This document shows positions 1 through 14,319 of a DNA stretch of 64,000 nucleotides, piece by piece. The stretch's first letter is position 1. Each line of letters starts with the position of its first letter. The notes under the pieces were generated by a model. The model saw nothing but the letters and a program-made list of their open reading frames with translations. It was not told the origin of the DNA and made no database searches. The translations under genes were made by a program, and so were the position numbers. Source of the DNA: Thuidium tamariscinum (taxonomy: Eukaryota > Streptophyta > Bryopsida > Hypnales > Thuidiaceae); NCBI GenBank assembly GCA_947034885.2, contig OX344754.2, positions 9,493,001 to 9,557,000 of the forward strand, written 5' to 3'.

Positions 1-2469
1 CAACAATGAATGTCAAAAATCCTTGTTGACAAATTTTTCATATTCAAACATAACACTTATTTACTAATGTTAAATGTTCATAGAATATAATTCATATTAC
101 ATTTGTCAAATAATTGGTAAAAAGTATTGAATTCTAAAAATGATTCATTTCAATTGTTGTAAGATCATATTAATATCTTTTTGCATATGGTATTGTATTC
201 AAAACTTTATATTCATATTTAAATCCATTGAAACCATGTTGTTTTTCTACTATTGGTAGTGAATTGTTACACAATAATAAAAAATGATTTTATTTTTGAA
301 ATTATTTCACTATGTTTGAAAAAAAAGAATGTCAAGTATCCATTTTCTTGAGATTTTTCATTTTTCTTATCCTCCAACTTCAAGAATTATCCTATAATTG
401 ATCTTTCAAGTATAAAATCTTCTTAATGGCTTCAACCTTATCAATATTTTTTTCATTTAAAAAAATTGTTTCACTTTTGATGCATTCAAAAAAATTCATG
501 AAAGTTCCAACAAAATAGTATGTATCTTTTTGAAATTCCATGTTTCATTCCATTCCATGTTTCATTTCCATTTAAAGATGAGATCCATTGCCAATTGGTC
601 AAATATAATGTGTGAAAATTTTTCAAATGGTTATTTTATTTTATACACCCAAAACAACCACAACAAAGACCTTAAAGTCAAATTCAACTATCAAACCAAA
701 TTTATTCATTTATTTAATTGATGTATAAAATTTTGATATTTTTTGCTAGTGGAAAAATGTATTTTCTATTTAAGCTATTTTTTTCAAAAAAATTGATGAA
801 AAAATCAAATTACTGTAAATTTTTAAGTCAAAAGTGGAAATAAATTAGAATGTATATTAGAATAATCTAGAATTTTACCAAATTGAAGATTAGAATGGAA
901 TTTTTTTCTTAAATTTAATATAAAAGAGCATTTTATATAGGAATACATATGAATGAAAAACACAACATACAATCAATCTATTATTTTGATCTAATACATG
1001 GAACTTGCAAAGTTGCAATTGTAATAATTCTTTCAATTTCTAGATTTTTTCAAAATTTCAAATTGAAGTAAAAAAAGATCTTGTAAAACTTCATTTTCTT
1101 TACTTAAACTAAATACCAAAACTGATTATTTTGAAAGATGTAAACAAGGTTGACCAAGGTACATCCACTTTTAAGATTTATAGACCTTCAAGGGTTAAGT
1201 TTTTCAATGTAAGCAAAGTAGTCTCTAATTGTTTTGAACCAAATTTAATATAACACATCAAAGTCAAGTATTAAGTTTATTGAGGTGACCATCAAAATTT
1301 GATCAAACGTTTTTTGAATCAAGTGATGAATCTGGAAAAAGAAAAAATACTCGCCTTAAATTCAAAGTGAATTCAGATCAATGTGCATTTTTTATGATAC
1401 AGAAAATATTGATTAATTAAACATTTTTCTTATGGATTGAGGTTTCAGTTAAAATTTAAAAACTAAACCTTGGCATGTCAAGATACTTTTACTCCTTTTC
1501 CATGTATATTCTACATTTTAGATTGCATTTATATCAATAATTTCTAAATTTCTAAAACCTTAACTTTAGTTTGTTCAAACATAAAGATGATTATTTGTTT
1601 TTAGGCAATTAGAGCATCACCTTTAAAAAATAGTTTACACAATTCACTTAGGTATTCAATTTTCACATGGTTTAGTTTGCTTGCTAGAACAATCTCACCA
1701 TTGAATTTAGTGTTTTCAATTTCATTTGAAAACTATTAATGATTCAAATTTTCCTTCTATTTCCTACCTACTTCTACTGAACAACTTTTTTGAGGATGAA
1801 AATGAGATATAAATTTTTTTTTAAACATTCCAAACTTTCGTCTCAATTCTTCAATATGAAAAAAAATTTAATTCCAAAATCTAGAGTAAAAATATTTTAT
1901 GCTAAAAAGATTCAAATTAAAAAAATCTAGTTGAACAAGGTGCAGAAAAAATCATTTTCTTCACTTAAAAAACAATAATTTTGCAATCTATTAGGTTAGA
2001 GTTTTTGACATTTATTCTACACTTTCTTATACAAGTCTAGTGCAAGATCTCTTAGTTAGATATGTGGAAAAGAGGAATATTAAGAAATTAAAGTTTTGCA
2101 CATATCTTGCAACGAAATGGCAATTTTGAATATTTTCATGCTCCAAAAAGGTCTTGGTCTTTTAGGGGTTAACATCCAAACTTCTCTAGGATGTAAACAA
2201 ATATATAATATGCTTATGATACCTGGAAGTTCTCGATCTGATGGATTGAAGCGACATGTATTCGATAAAACTAGATTTTTAATTTTGTTGCAGATTGGAT
2301 TGCCACCAAGGCTGTCAATTCCTCATAAATAATCATCTTAGATGCTGTTTTGATTTGGCAATGACTAATACAATTAAACAATAACAATTTGATTTCAACT
2401 TATTCAAAAAGAAATGTTGAAGAAATACAAGCAAAAGAATTTCAAAATAGAAAATAAAAAAATACTTAC
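1..2469. other. AT-rich stretch, probably intron or flank of the LRR gene
   Basis: Very AT-rich DNA. I see no exon with both a good donor and acceptor on the minus strand that would continue the LRR gene, and no convincing gene on the plus strand. It is most likely part of a long intron or the interval before the missing 3' exons of the LRR gene. Confidence 0.4.
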
Positions 2470-5400
2470 AAAAGTAAATTTGAAGATTGGAGGTTAGAGG
2501 CTGTGAATGGTCCTGTTGTTGAATGTTTCACTGAACCAAGATTATTATTTGTTATACACATTTGTACAAGTGTAAAATTTTCAAATTTAGCATCTGGAAG
2601 TTCCAAAGTTTGATATTGATTTTGACTTGCGTTCCTGAAAAATGAATGCAAGTTAGTACTAGGTATTTGAACATATATAGTCTTAAAAAGGATTATTGAT
2701 AAAAAAAACACCCAATGAATGTGAAATCATTATAATTTTGTAAAGTGTAAAGGTTGCATTTCGTATATTGTATTTATTCCTTCATTTGGTTGAATACTTG
2801 AATGATTGTACATCTTCAATCCATTTCAAAATATACAATGACAATGACAATGATGTTAGTAGTTGTCAAATAACAAAATGATATAAAATATGGTACAATC
2901 ATTATAGAATTGACATGGATTGACTTACAACTTTTCTAGAGTTGGTGCAGTTAAAATACAAGTTGGAAATTCTCCTTTCAAATTATTGTTTTGAAAATAT
3001 CTAAACAAACCAAAAGACAAATCAAATGTCAATGAGTCTATTCAATTATAAACATTGCACTCAAATATTTGAACCAACCTCAAAATTTATACAACAACAT
3101 TGTTTGAACCTTACATTTGTTGAAGATTTGGTATGTAAGAAGTGCCTTTGGGAAAAGTAGCCACCATATATTCATCAAATGTGATAATGTTGAATTGATT
3201 ATTGGATAAATTCAAAATATAAGGATTAAAGTAAACACTAGTGAAGAATGTTCCATTGAAGTTATTATTGTTGATATACCTGGAAGTCCAAAACCAAAAC
3301 ACAATAAGTAGAAATTAAAGATGATGGAATTAAAATTTTCAATAGATTTAAGACTCAAATGTAGCTATTTGGAAATGACACTAAGAATGTTTGATTGTAG
3401 TTTTATTGATAAGAAAATATTAATGCCCTATCAAACAATGACAAAATCCTATTTTTATAAATGCTTCTTTTAATTTATTTAATGAATTTGTTCATGTTTG
3501 AATCTCAATCTATATTTTGGTGATAGAATTACTAATTGTCATTTTTATATACATTCAAACATTGTAATATCTCAAGATTGAGTGAATTGATGCAATTGTA
3601 AGCTTCACTAATTCAAGCTACTAATGTTTCAAGCTACCAATACAATACTTTAGGTGATAGCAATTACATCTCACTAAAACCTATACAATATAGAACAAAG
3701 TTACTTAGTGCTTTTGAATTTTTATTTTTCTTGGTAACTTTAATTTTAAATATTGAATATAAAGTGTTTTTTTCTTGGCTCTTAAATACAATGATATTAT
3801 TCTAATTTTTTATAAATAAATTCTTTTGCATTCAAATTATATGTTTTTGAAATTTTTTAATGGTTGAGTTGCACTTGAAATTGAAGTTTGAATATGCAGC
3901 TAGGCAAATTAATCTTCTAGACATTAGAATATAATCTTTAAGTTCATTTCAAAATTTTCTTATTGAAAAATTGTTATTCTGGAAACAAAAAAATCTTTAC
4001 ATTCTTTTTGTGTTGAATGTAAGTTTTAAATATAGAGAATTGAAAAGATAAAATTAGAATTTACATCACATGCAAACATGGATGAGGACAAAAATTCAAT
4101 CAAACTAGTGGTTTTCTTACAAGGAATATAGCAATATAGAAGTATTGAGACTTCTAAAGTCAATTGAACCATAAAAGTTGTTCACACTCAAATCCCTGCA
4201 CATCCAACATCCATTACTATAACTTCAATGTCTTTTTATCATAAGAATTGAATACAAAAGTAATAGTTAATGAAATTTTTTTAATAAAATATATTTGTGA
4301 CTTAAGACCATTTAGATAAACATGTTTAAAATTAAAAATATTTCAAAATCCATATGTGCATGAAGCTTTAGGTCTTAAAATCAACAAGATGAATCATTAA
4401 GAAATTATATATAAATATATCAAATCACATTGGTCTAAATTGGCAACATTTTTTTACTTTAATCAAATTTTGATACATCGTATAGTTAATAGCTACTCAC
4501 TTAATCAATGTGTTGTTTGCTTCTACAATTTAGCATTTTCAATATCTAATATATATTGCTATACAAAAAAATTCTACAATACTGATTTTTAGAATTGAAA
4601 GACCTAACATGGATCAAGAATTATCAAATTTCCATATTATAGTGTTCACATCAAGGGTAAAAATTTCATGACACTGTAGATAGAAATGCACAAACTTACA
4701 GTTCTTGTAAACTAGGCATTCCAAAAATTTCCCTAGGAAATAGTCCATCAAAATTGTTGGAAGAAATATTCCTGTTCAATACAAATTCTTTAGTTTAAGG
4801 TGTATAGTAGTGTCCACTTAGCAAATGTTGATAAATACATACTCAAATATATTAGAAAGTCTATTTTAAAATGTAATAATTTATTAAAATTTAATCTAAT
4901 ATTAAGAATTAAAAAATTAATTTTTAATTGAGAATTAGTCTTTTTCAAAACTATGAATAAAAAATAGGTGGAAGTTTTGAAAAAAAATAGATACTTTGAT
5001 GTTTGCATTCTAAAGAATAGTAATTAATAAAAATAATTTTTTGTATATTATTTTCCAATTTAATGGAGATTTTTTTATATGTCAAAAGAAAGAATTGTAT
5101 GATCTTCAATATGTACAAAAAAGAACGCACTTTGAATGTGAGTGCAATACAAAGATATTCCATATTTTTAAAATGTTTTTTATTAGTTTGTATAATTTTG
5201 ATAGATGCCATCAAATCCTAGTATCAACCTTCAAATTGACTAAATGTTTGGGCTTTAAAATGTACAAAATATTCCCACATGGAAAATGTTGATATTAAAC
5301 TAATTATCAAAGATGTAGATAAAGCAGAATAGTTGAAGAATAGTCCTATGTATCTTAATTATAAATTTCCAATTATTTAGAGGTGTAATGCAAAAGTTAT

Positions 5401-8400
5401 GGCTAAATCCTCTTTTTTTTACTATAGCCCAATGAAAAATAATTGAAGTATTTCTTACAATCATTCATAAATAGAATATCATAATATAGAAGTCTAACTA
5501 TCATGAAAAATTTTCAAGTAGGTCAAATGAACTCACAAATAAAATAAAGATGGCATGTGTAAAATATTTAAGCTTGTATTTAAAGTAGTAGGCCCAATGT
5601 AGTTTGTAAGCCGGATACCAGTGAAATTATTGTTGGACAAATCTAAACTTCTTGCATCAAAATAAGGACCGGTAGAAAATATCCCTGAGAATTGGTTATT
5701 TCTAAGAGCTCTGTACATCCACAATCAAAATCTCATAGGTAAAAACAACTAGGAGATCAACCTAATCAGAGCTTCAACTACACTTTAGTGATTTCACAAT
5801 TCAAAAACTTTATATGAGCCACATTTTAGAATGACTAGATAGAATTAGAAACAATTACATGCCTATATAGTAAAATCTTAGAGTGAAGAATAATCTTACA
5901 AAGTTGGAGCAACAGTGACATTCCAATCTTCAAAATTGATTGGTCCATTTAGTTGATTAAATTCCAAATTCCTACACAAGACAAGTGAAATTGAAAAAGT
6001 TTCCATCAATTTTGCATATTTTGAACAAATGTAGAATGAAGATCATTGAAACTAGTCCTACAAAAACTTCACTATAAATGATCAAATTATACATGTAATG
6101 GATCTTAAAAGAAACAATTGATATCAAATGCCTCATCAAATGATGATAGAAACTTGAATTTCCTTTTACACATTATTCATAGCGTTGTTTCAATTAAAAA
6201 AACAGGATAGGTGGTTAAATTTTTTTTGAATTAAACTAAACAATGTAACTAGTAGCATGCTTAGTGGCAAATCATGTGGATCATAATGATGTTAGGTACT
6301 TTAATCCAAATAGAATTTCAAATAGTAAACAAGAAGAGAATACCATGTAGCAAACACTTTATGTCATGGGAAAAACTGATAAACAATTTACAAGAACCAA
6401 CTTTTCAACCTGACAAAAGCTTTTGGATGTTGATGCAATTTGTTTTATCTTGTTCACAAATAGGAGCACATGAACAACTTCTTGTCAATAGATTGGCACT
6501 CACAGGTCACTGAGAGATGAACAGAAGAGAGTCCCTTGGGAGCTCACTTGTAGACTCCCACTAAAATTGTTGTTGTTCAGGTATCTGTTATCAAGACAAA
6601 TATGCATCAAATTAGAACCAAATAAAAAACTGCAACACCGAAACTCAAACAAGCGCATGCATGGAAGCAGGACATTCTATTTCCGAATTTGTAGTTCAAT
6701 GATGTGAGCAGGTGTATCAGTTTGCATTCATCTAACATATTTTCCAATTTGCACTGAGGGTCGTAAACATCGTCTGAGGGCAGTAATCCACTTAAAGAGT
6801 TGTTGGACAAGCTCCTGCACCATCACACAGTATCATTGTTAAGCTGGCAAGTTTCCAATGTGACATTGATGTACACAGAGCTCTAGAAACCAAGCACTCC
6901 ATCTCAAAAGTGCAATTGGCATTCAGTGTTACATTAGAGCATCCCCATGCCTGCTCTTCAAAGCAACACTTCAAACATTTTGGACCACTGATCTTCCTCT
7001 GACAAGGAAGATCAGTGGTCCCAAATGTTTGAAGTGTTGCTTTGAAGAGCAGGCATGGGGATGCTCTTAGCCATTCAAAATAACAGGATGAGGCAAATGT
7101 TATGGCAGGATCTGTCGATTGGACTTAAGTTAGAAGTGAAGCTAAATAGTTTATTTACAACCATTGGACATGATTGAAGAAGTCTCTTCATAATATTAGC
7201 TGACTCAATTCAACTTAGCTTTGACCACTTACAATGATATTAGGTTGGGCATATGGAATATCTCAACCGGCACTGGTCCCTTCAGCTTTGGATTATTACC
7301 AATCACTCTGCAAAATCCCAGGAGCATCGGTGAAATTGATCGATAGTGATTGCAATCATGCCCAATTTCGTTAAAATGACGGTATTTCAAATGCCATTTT
7401 TCAAACAGCGCAATCTGAACTGAAAATTGATATCTAAGATAGGTATAGATTTTAAGACATTTATGACATATATAGATTTCCAAAATCTATGACAAATTTA
7501 GATTTCAAATCCCATGGTCTGAAACATCTTGGATATGTATGGATTTCAGAAATCCACAACATATATAGATTTCAAAAATCTATGACAGGTGTAGATTTCA
7601 GACCGCTCAGTCTGAACTGTCAAAAATGTCAAATTAATGGAATACCACCATTTTAACGAAATTCACCATAATTGTGGTAGGATTGGTGAATTATCCTACA
7701 CAAAGGTCATGTCATTTTGGAAGAAAATTGACATGTGTCATCTTGTGAGTGGTCTAAAGTGACGTGGAACCCACTGGACTCCCAGAATCTGACGTGGAAA
7801 TTCAATTTCGACACTCAACTGCCGAATCAGCCCTTCACTTACGGTATCAAATCCAATCAAAGATTCTCTGTTCGGGGATGAGGATTGGCGTCTACTTACA
7901 GGACTTGCAGGTTGGTCAAGTTGCTAATCTCCGAAGGCAGTTGTCCAATTATCCCGTCGAAGCCACACTGCTCAGGAAAGATGTGATTTTCGCAGCTAGA
8001 AATCCTAGAATTGCTCCCATATATCCTGATCGAGACGAACGGGTGGCATGAACCGATTAGAAGTAGGAGCATATATTCCAACGTTAATTTCGTTCAATTG
8101 GCGATGTTCTCCGCCGAAACCCACGCCAAAAATCGCGCCAGATATCTTCACAACTTCGGTCTAATGTCAGGCCACAAACTAAAACAGATACAGACTTTGG
8201 TGCAGGCCGTGCCTGAACCACGCCAAAACAATGATGGAATATTGCCAATTTCAAGAAATTGACATTGATGTGCGGGATTCGAGTGCAAAGATTCTGTACC
8301 ACCAAACGCAATTCTAGGCAGTTTGCAGCTTGCACTTGCTTCTTCCACCACAAAGCTGAGACTGGAAAGGCCGTAGCCAGCAGTGCATAACCATTATATA

Positions 8401-9479
8401 TAACAATGTAATTAACTTGAAGAAAGCTAGAAAGATGACACTCACCTCAAAGATGTGATAGATACAAGATAATGTTTCGAGATTTCAGTGAGTCCTTGTA
8501 GCACTGAAGTACATCCGACTCCGCTCCATGCCTCTTGGAAGTCGTCATTATAATTACCAGTCGTAGATTCAAAGGCTTCGGTAAGATTGCCGCACGGATG
8601 TTGCACACGAGACCAATTGAGAACGGTGGACAACTGAGGGTTCTGCTCCGACCAAATGTCGAAAATGGCGTTCAAAGCATCCACTGATCAAGTGCCCGAC
8701 AAAACACACTTCAGCCTCCCATAAAATAACCTAGAAATGAAATAACTTCAAAACGAAAATGAAACTTCGACTAGCTGCTAGTGAAGCAAATACAGTACAT
8801 ATAATATGGCCCAATTGCCAGTGACCTAGCTTGTTCGTGGAACCGAGAAAATCTAAGTCAGATATGCATGGTACTATTTAGACACTCAGAGAAACTTCAT
8901 TCAGTGACGTTCACTTGACTTAATTTGGTCTTAGCGTTAGAAGCAAGAAGCGTACGTCGAGTTTGTTAAATTGGCGGTTTTCTAATTCTTTGGCACTTCT
9001 GAGAGCACTTTTCAGTAGAAGCGTCTTACTTTAATCTGGAAAACAAATCCATGTCGATCTGTCGTAGACTTCATTTAGACCTTTATGAACACTTATTGTA
9101 ATTGGCGCTGGATCAAGTTGGGCCATTCTAACGCAATTTTCGTTAACATGCATCTACAACCCACATCAAGAGGACTAGTACCTTCGGATTGATTGAACGT
9201 CACAGTCAGATTGATGTGCGTTTGCGGCGTCGATGGATTTGGTGCAGGTGCGAGGGTGTCGGTAGTGTTGGTGCAGTGAATGCTTTCGAACATGAAGGCG
9301 ATCACCGTAACGAAGAGAAGAGCGACCATGTGGAAACCTCTCGGACAGCCCAATGACTGCACCCCATCAGACCGCAAGCGGACTCCTCCGCCACTTCGAG
9401 TCGACGCCATGATCAAGCCCGCCTTGCAACGACGACCCTCCATCTCCACCCGAGGTCGAGAACATGCGAATCCGGCCAT
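2470..9479 (-). CDS. LRR receptor-like protein, N-terminal part (13 exons, 3' end outside window)
   Basis: Exons on the minus strand: 9479-9182, 8683-8446, 7995-7900, 7307-7233, 6814-6737, 6584-6504, 5971-5900, 5710-5537, 4771-4700, 4195-4121, 3279-3115, 3000-2929, 2634-2470. All have GT/AG borders and every junction after the first is phase 2, giving about 553 residues. Residues 51-65 form a hydrophobic signal or anchor segment; the start at 9479 leaves 50 residues before it, so the internal Met24 or Met51 are alternatives. An LRRNT-like region follows (VDALNAIFDIW, PCG, WSGVGC), then repeats such as LSNNSLSGLLP, YLNNNNFSG, LDLSNNNFTG. Exons of 72-81 nt that encode one LRR each are typical of plant LRR receptor kinases. 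The low-copy style with N-terminal W..NPQ and PCG resembles LRR subfamily VIII-1 (the HPCA1 group), which is inference. No transmembrane or kinase exons are visible; they should lie left of position 2470. Exon 3 uses the upstream acceptor at 7996-7997 because only that keeps phase 2. Confidence 0.8.
6937..7066. mobile_element. 130-bp foldback MITE in LRR intron 4
   Basis: Near-perfect hairpin with two arms of about 62 bp differing at one base and a loop of about 6 nt. Ends are GAGCATCCCC / GGGGATGCTC, flanked by TTA (6934-6936 and 7067-7069), a 3-bp duplication expected for PIF/Harbinger-like MITEs. It sits wholly in the intron between LRR exons 4 and 5. The near identity of the arms points to recent insertion. 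A microRNA-type hairpin precursor is a less likely alternative. Confidence 0.75.
7364..7663. mobile_element. 300-bp TIR MITE in LRR intron 3
   Basis: Terminal inverted repeats AATTTCGTTAAAATG(A/G)(C/T)GGTATT at both ends. Inside are repeated short phrases built on 'atagatttcaaaaatctatgac'-type units. A second, shorter member with the same termini lies at 40604-40770, which supports this being a family. It falls in the intron between LRR exons 3 and 4. Confidence 0.65.
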
Positions 9480-12400
9480 GACAGGCCTGGGCTGGGTGCA
9501 CGGGCGGGAGGTTGATCGATATCGATCTGAATAGCTAGTACTGAACTACTGATGACTTTGTGAAATACGTTCTCAATAATCAATTGCAAGCCAGGAACTG
9601 AATACTGCACTCAATTAACGACCCTGCATGTACCTCCACTGAACGGTTGTCTCTCCACCTTACGTACATTCACATGCATTTGCTAGCGTCGAACCCGGCC
9701 TCGAAGATGATGAAACTCCCCGGCCTCAGAGAAACTGAGTACTGAGCAGGACACAGAGAAACTGAGCCTAGTATTGAGGCTAAGTTACATAGATGTACAA
9801 TAGCTGCTTGATCGATCTGCAACTGACCAACACATAGCCTTTAAATTCAATAATTAGGGAACAACGGACTAACTTGGTCGGGATCGATGACTGTTGGGGC
9901 GGACCATTGACTTAGCTTTACATCTGTATTCTACAGGACTTCTACGGTCAGATCGACTAGTGATCCGGCGCGTTGGAAGACTTTAGCTCTCCCCACGGGC
10001 TATCTTGGAAGCAACGTACTCACATATATATTATTATATTATATGATTTCAGAAGTAGGGTAACTTAGTCTGTCGGGCGGCTCCCAGCCTGGTGAAGTAG
10101 TACCCAATGCCAGGAAGTGGTTTCTAGTGATTCCAAGAGACTTTAAATTCTGTGTTCCTTCCTCGATCATGCACAGCCTGGAAAACCTAAAGTAACTCTT
10201 CCAGTCGATGCCAAATTTCTCAAAGCGCCTAAGTTCTGGGGGAGGCCGGACATGCATGCACAGAAATCAACTTACCGATTGTTTCATGCATATTATGTTA
10301 ATTCCAAGTATCCTGAGTTGTAGACCTTGTGGCTTATCGTAACAACGTAGAAGCAACCCCAAACTGCCACTCTTTCTACCCGAACTAGCTGGGTGGTCTG
10401 CGTGATGATTTGTAGTGTAAGAATATTAGTCCCCTTGAGAGAAAGTCAAGTGATCCAAGTAATTTCGTAAGTTTGTGACACACGCAATGTTGTATCCATT
10501 TTCAAAAGTTACACATTTATCTCTAGACTCTTTTTAAGTGGTCACCCTTTATATACAAAATGTTTCAACTTTTATTGGTTGTCTATAAAATTTTTAACTT
10601 CCAATGATTGTTTATCAATTTTTGAAATTAATTAAAATTATAGTTTTAGATGATTAAAAATTGCAATTGGAAGCTCAAATATAGGTGGCACAAGTGCGAG
10701 TGTGCGATTCCTATATTGTATAGCTTTGATTTTAATTATATTTAATGCATTTTAATTTATTTTCAAAGTATATAATTTGCTTTAATGTAGGAAATTCTTG
10801 TAGTATTGCCTTATTTGTTATACTAAGACAAAGTGTAGTCTCAATTTTATCTTAGATTCAAAGATAAAAAGTCATAACTTTTTAATTTTGAATCTATTTA
10901 AAATTTTAATATAATAATATAAAAACCTTTGATTGTCTAAAGGTTGCAATCTCATGTTATTGTTGACTCAATGATAAATGCCTAAAACTATTTTAGGGTG
11001 AAGTCTCGAAATGCGTAAATTGTCTCATTTTAACAAATAAGGCCTTTAATCCTTTTAACAAGGAATCCAAAAATGTAATTATATACATGAAATGTATATT
11101 CTTTGAAGACAACAATAGCATTAAAAAACTAATTACATGAGTCTTTTTAATACATGTATCATAGGCCTAGCAACCCAACTTTTGAAGCTTTTTAATATAA
11201 AAAAATTAATTTTAACTAGAGAAGACTTCTTATATGAATTTTTTTTAAACTATGTATAGGCGTTTCAATTCTTCATAGATATTGTGAGTTTTTTCTTAAA
11301 ATGTATGTAATGCAACATTTTCAACATATAATTTTTTTTAAATTTAGCCTTCACCAATTCACCTAATGTTTTGGTTTTTTTAATTTGATATAATTTTAAC
11401 AAGAGCCATTTTCTAAGCCAATTTAATGCTAATGGCCTTTGCATATAATACAAGAATTGTATACTTGGGGGCACAAGAGAAGAGATCATGGTGTTGTTTA
11501 GAGTGTTAAGAAATCTAATAGTAATGCGTGCCAAAATTATTCATTGTAAGCATTTGAATTACTTAAAAAGTATTTTGGACTTTGGGACTATTGTAATGGT
11601 AGATTTTAGATAGAAGGTAAAAAAATCCAAATTCTGACAACCTAAAATGTACAAATATTCTTTTTAGGCTATCAAAATTGGATTTTAAACTCAGTAATTC
11701 TTTTTGAAATTTGGATGAAAATTTGTAAAGATGTAAATGTAACCATCATGTTGTTTGATGAAAATATGAGAGTTGGTCATGTCAACTTGTACAATTAAAT
11801 TGACAAATGTGAATAAAACTTCAAGGTTTTGATCATGTTTGTAAAGGTTATATACATAAGGGAGGAGGCTCAGAAATCGCTCATTTAACAGCTGATCTCC
11901 CTTTTTCATGTATTTTTTTTTATGCAAATATTTTGAACTTATTTTTTGTCAAAGAAAAATATTCTAGGAATTTAATACAAGTTGTTTCATATTTTTTGAA
12001 GCATCACTAAATTAGTTATGAATTTTCAATTTTCAGTCTAGCATAGGGCCGTATTTGTGATTAGTAGGCCTCACAAACTCATACATGTATAGTTTGGAAA
12101 TAAATTTGGCTTTGTTCATGAACTAGCATTGCAACATGGAAAAAGCAATCAAGGTGGTTTCTAAATGCGTTCCTTCCTAAATGCTTGAATTAATCATTAT
12201 TTTAGATTTTGTAACATTTGTAAGAAGGGGGTTCAACAACCAAGTCTTATTTTATTCACTTAGTTGAGAATGAAGCCACTGTGGCTCTGAAACCATCCAT
12301 TGAAGAAGGAAAAAACAAACTCTTATCATGCTCCAATATAATTGGAAATTCATTTACCCACAATCAAGTTTCATTTCACAGCCTCCTACTAGATGGTTGC

Positions 12401-14319
12401 AAAAGCCTGGGTGATTTCAGAGCCCTCTCCTATAAGAGGATTTTTGGGCCCCCAGAAGACTGTTTCAGGGGTGTTCCCTGAAACTCTTCCCACTACTACA
12501 GACCAACCGTTTGCTGGTCTGAATTTTTGAATTTTGAAAAAAAAATTAATTAATTTTTCAAAAAATTGCAAAATGTATTTAAAAGAAAATAAATGATTAA
12601 ATTTTTTTTTCAAAATTTAAAAAAATATTTAATAATTAATTAAATTTAATAAATAATTAGTATTTTCTAACGTGGCAGTCGCTTGACCACATCAGCATCG
12701 CGTTCTCAACATTCTCAATGCATTCCTCGTGTTTGGGAACTTGTAGGTTTGTAAGCCAACTAGAAATCCTCTTATATAAGGTAACTATATAAGATTGCCT
12801 CCAAATAAGCAATTGAGTAATATTATTTTTATCTAAATTTTTTTTGGTTCAATATGGTTAGAAGTCAAAAGAGGATTTTTGGGATTCTTTTTTTTATATA
12901 CATTTTACATGATATAAATTAGCTATGAATTTTCAAAATGTTGGAAACAAGTGGATCTAAAATCAATCTAACTTTTTAGTGTAGGTACCATGAATAGAAT
13001 TTGTACATTTTAGGTAAGATTGATTATATATATAAGAGTTGAATTTGGAAAAAAAAATCAACCACAATTGAGGTATGCTATCAATGAAGTAACCATTCAT
13101 CAAAAATGGCAATTAATCCAAATCATTTAATAATTTTTAAACTTTTGTAAGTTTAATTTTGATTTTTTATAATAAAATTGGTTTATTGCAAGAAACCCTA
13201 GCTATATTGCATAGCATTTTTTAAAATTGTTTTTTAAAAATGCTATAAGTTTTAAATGTTGAACCCAATGCAAAAATAAATCTATTTCTAGATGTCTTGA
13301 TTATAATTCTATCCATAATTTTTTAAATTTTCAAAAAAACATTTTATATTTAAAAGTCAATATTTTAAATTTGTCACACGCTTAAATTAAGGAATTTTGA
13401 CTATGAAATGTGGTCTAAATTAATGATTTTTAGTTGAAATTTATACAGTATGTTTGTATAGTAGATAGACATGTCTTTGCTAAAGGGCATTTATAAATAT
13501 ATCATTTTATATTGTCCATGTCAATACAAATAGGCCTTCCTTGCATATATAGTTCTAATTAATAATAATGGTGGGTCAAATGACACTCTAGTGTACCACA
13601 AAAGGCATTAAATACACCAAAATCTGCAATATATTTTCTTTCAATCTATTGTTTTCTAATGCTAATCTATTCATTAATATAATTTAGTCCTTTTTTATTA
13701 GAGCTTCAATTCAGATTAACACTAATAGTATTTTATTCATGAAAAAAACAAAAATTCTTTACTAAAAATCCAATTGTTGTTGAACTATCAATGTGTTAAG
13801 TTTTTCAATGGACAAAAGGAATCTAATTTCTAATGAATAATAATGTGATTGAATCCAAAAAAATCATATGGATATATATTCATATAATAGAATAGAAAAA
13901 GACTTTTTTTTTATACAAATTGAATATATTTTTTATTTTCTATAGTATTTAGAAGTAAATATTTTTGAACGTTTTTTCAATACATAAAATAATCCAAATG
14001 ATGATTGTATGGGAATAAAATGTATATATTAGTGACATCTAGGTCCCTATATAATATCTTTTTGAATTAAATGCTTGAATATGTTTTTAGAACAAATGAA
14101 TACTTTGTCAAAAATCAATTAATTGATTAAAAAATTATACTATATTTAATTTTTAAATCATTTTTTATAATTTTATACTCTGTAAGCATAATCTTGATTA
14201 AAAATTATTTTTAAAGCGCTACATTGTAAGAAAATCCTAAATTTAGCCTAATTTACATCCACTTAAGGATTTTTTTTGATAAATTTTTTTCAAAATTGTG
14301 GACTGATTGTTATTTTTCA
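9480..14319. other. Gene-free flank upstream of the LRR gene
   Basis: 9480-10400 has mixed base composition and should contain the LRR promoter and leader; I cannot place a start site. 10400-14319 is AT-rich with no supported gene. Scattered open frames here are short and lack splice or codon support. Confidence 0.4.

Noticed and set aside
6937-7066. MicroRNA gene
   Set aside because: Arms are almost fully complementary along the whole length and are flanked by a TTA duplication, typical of a MITE; a small-RNA role is not excluded.
7764-8353. Several frames on both strands in the GC-richer part of the LRR gene
   Set aside because: They overlap the LRR exon 3 region and its introns and have no domain support. 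Only 7995-7900 fits the LRR phase pattern.
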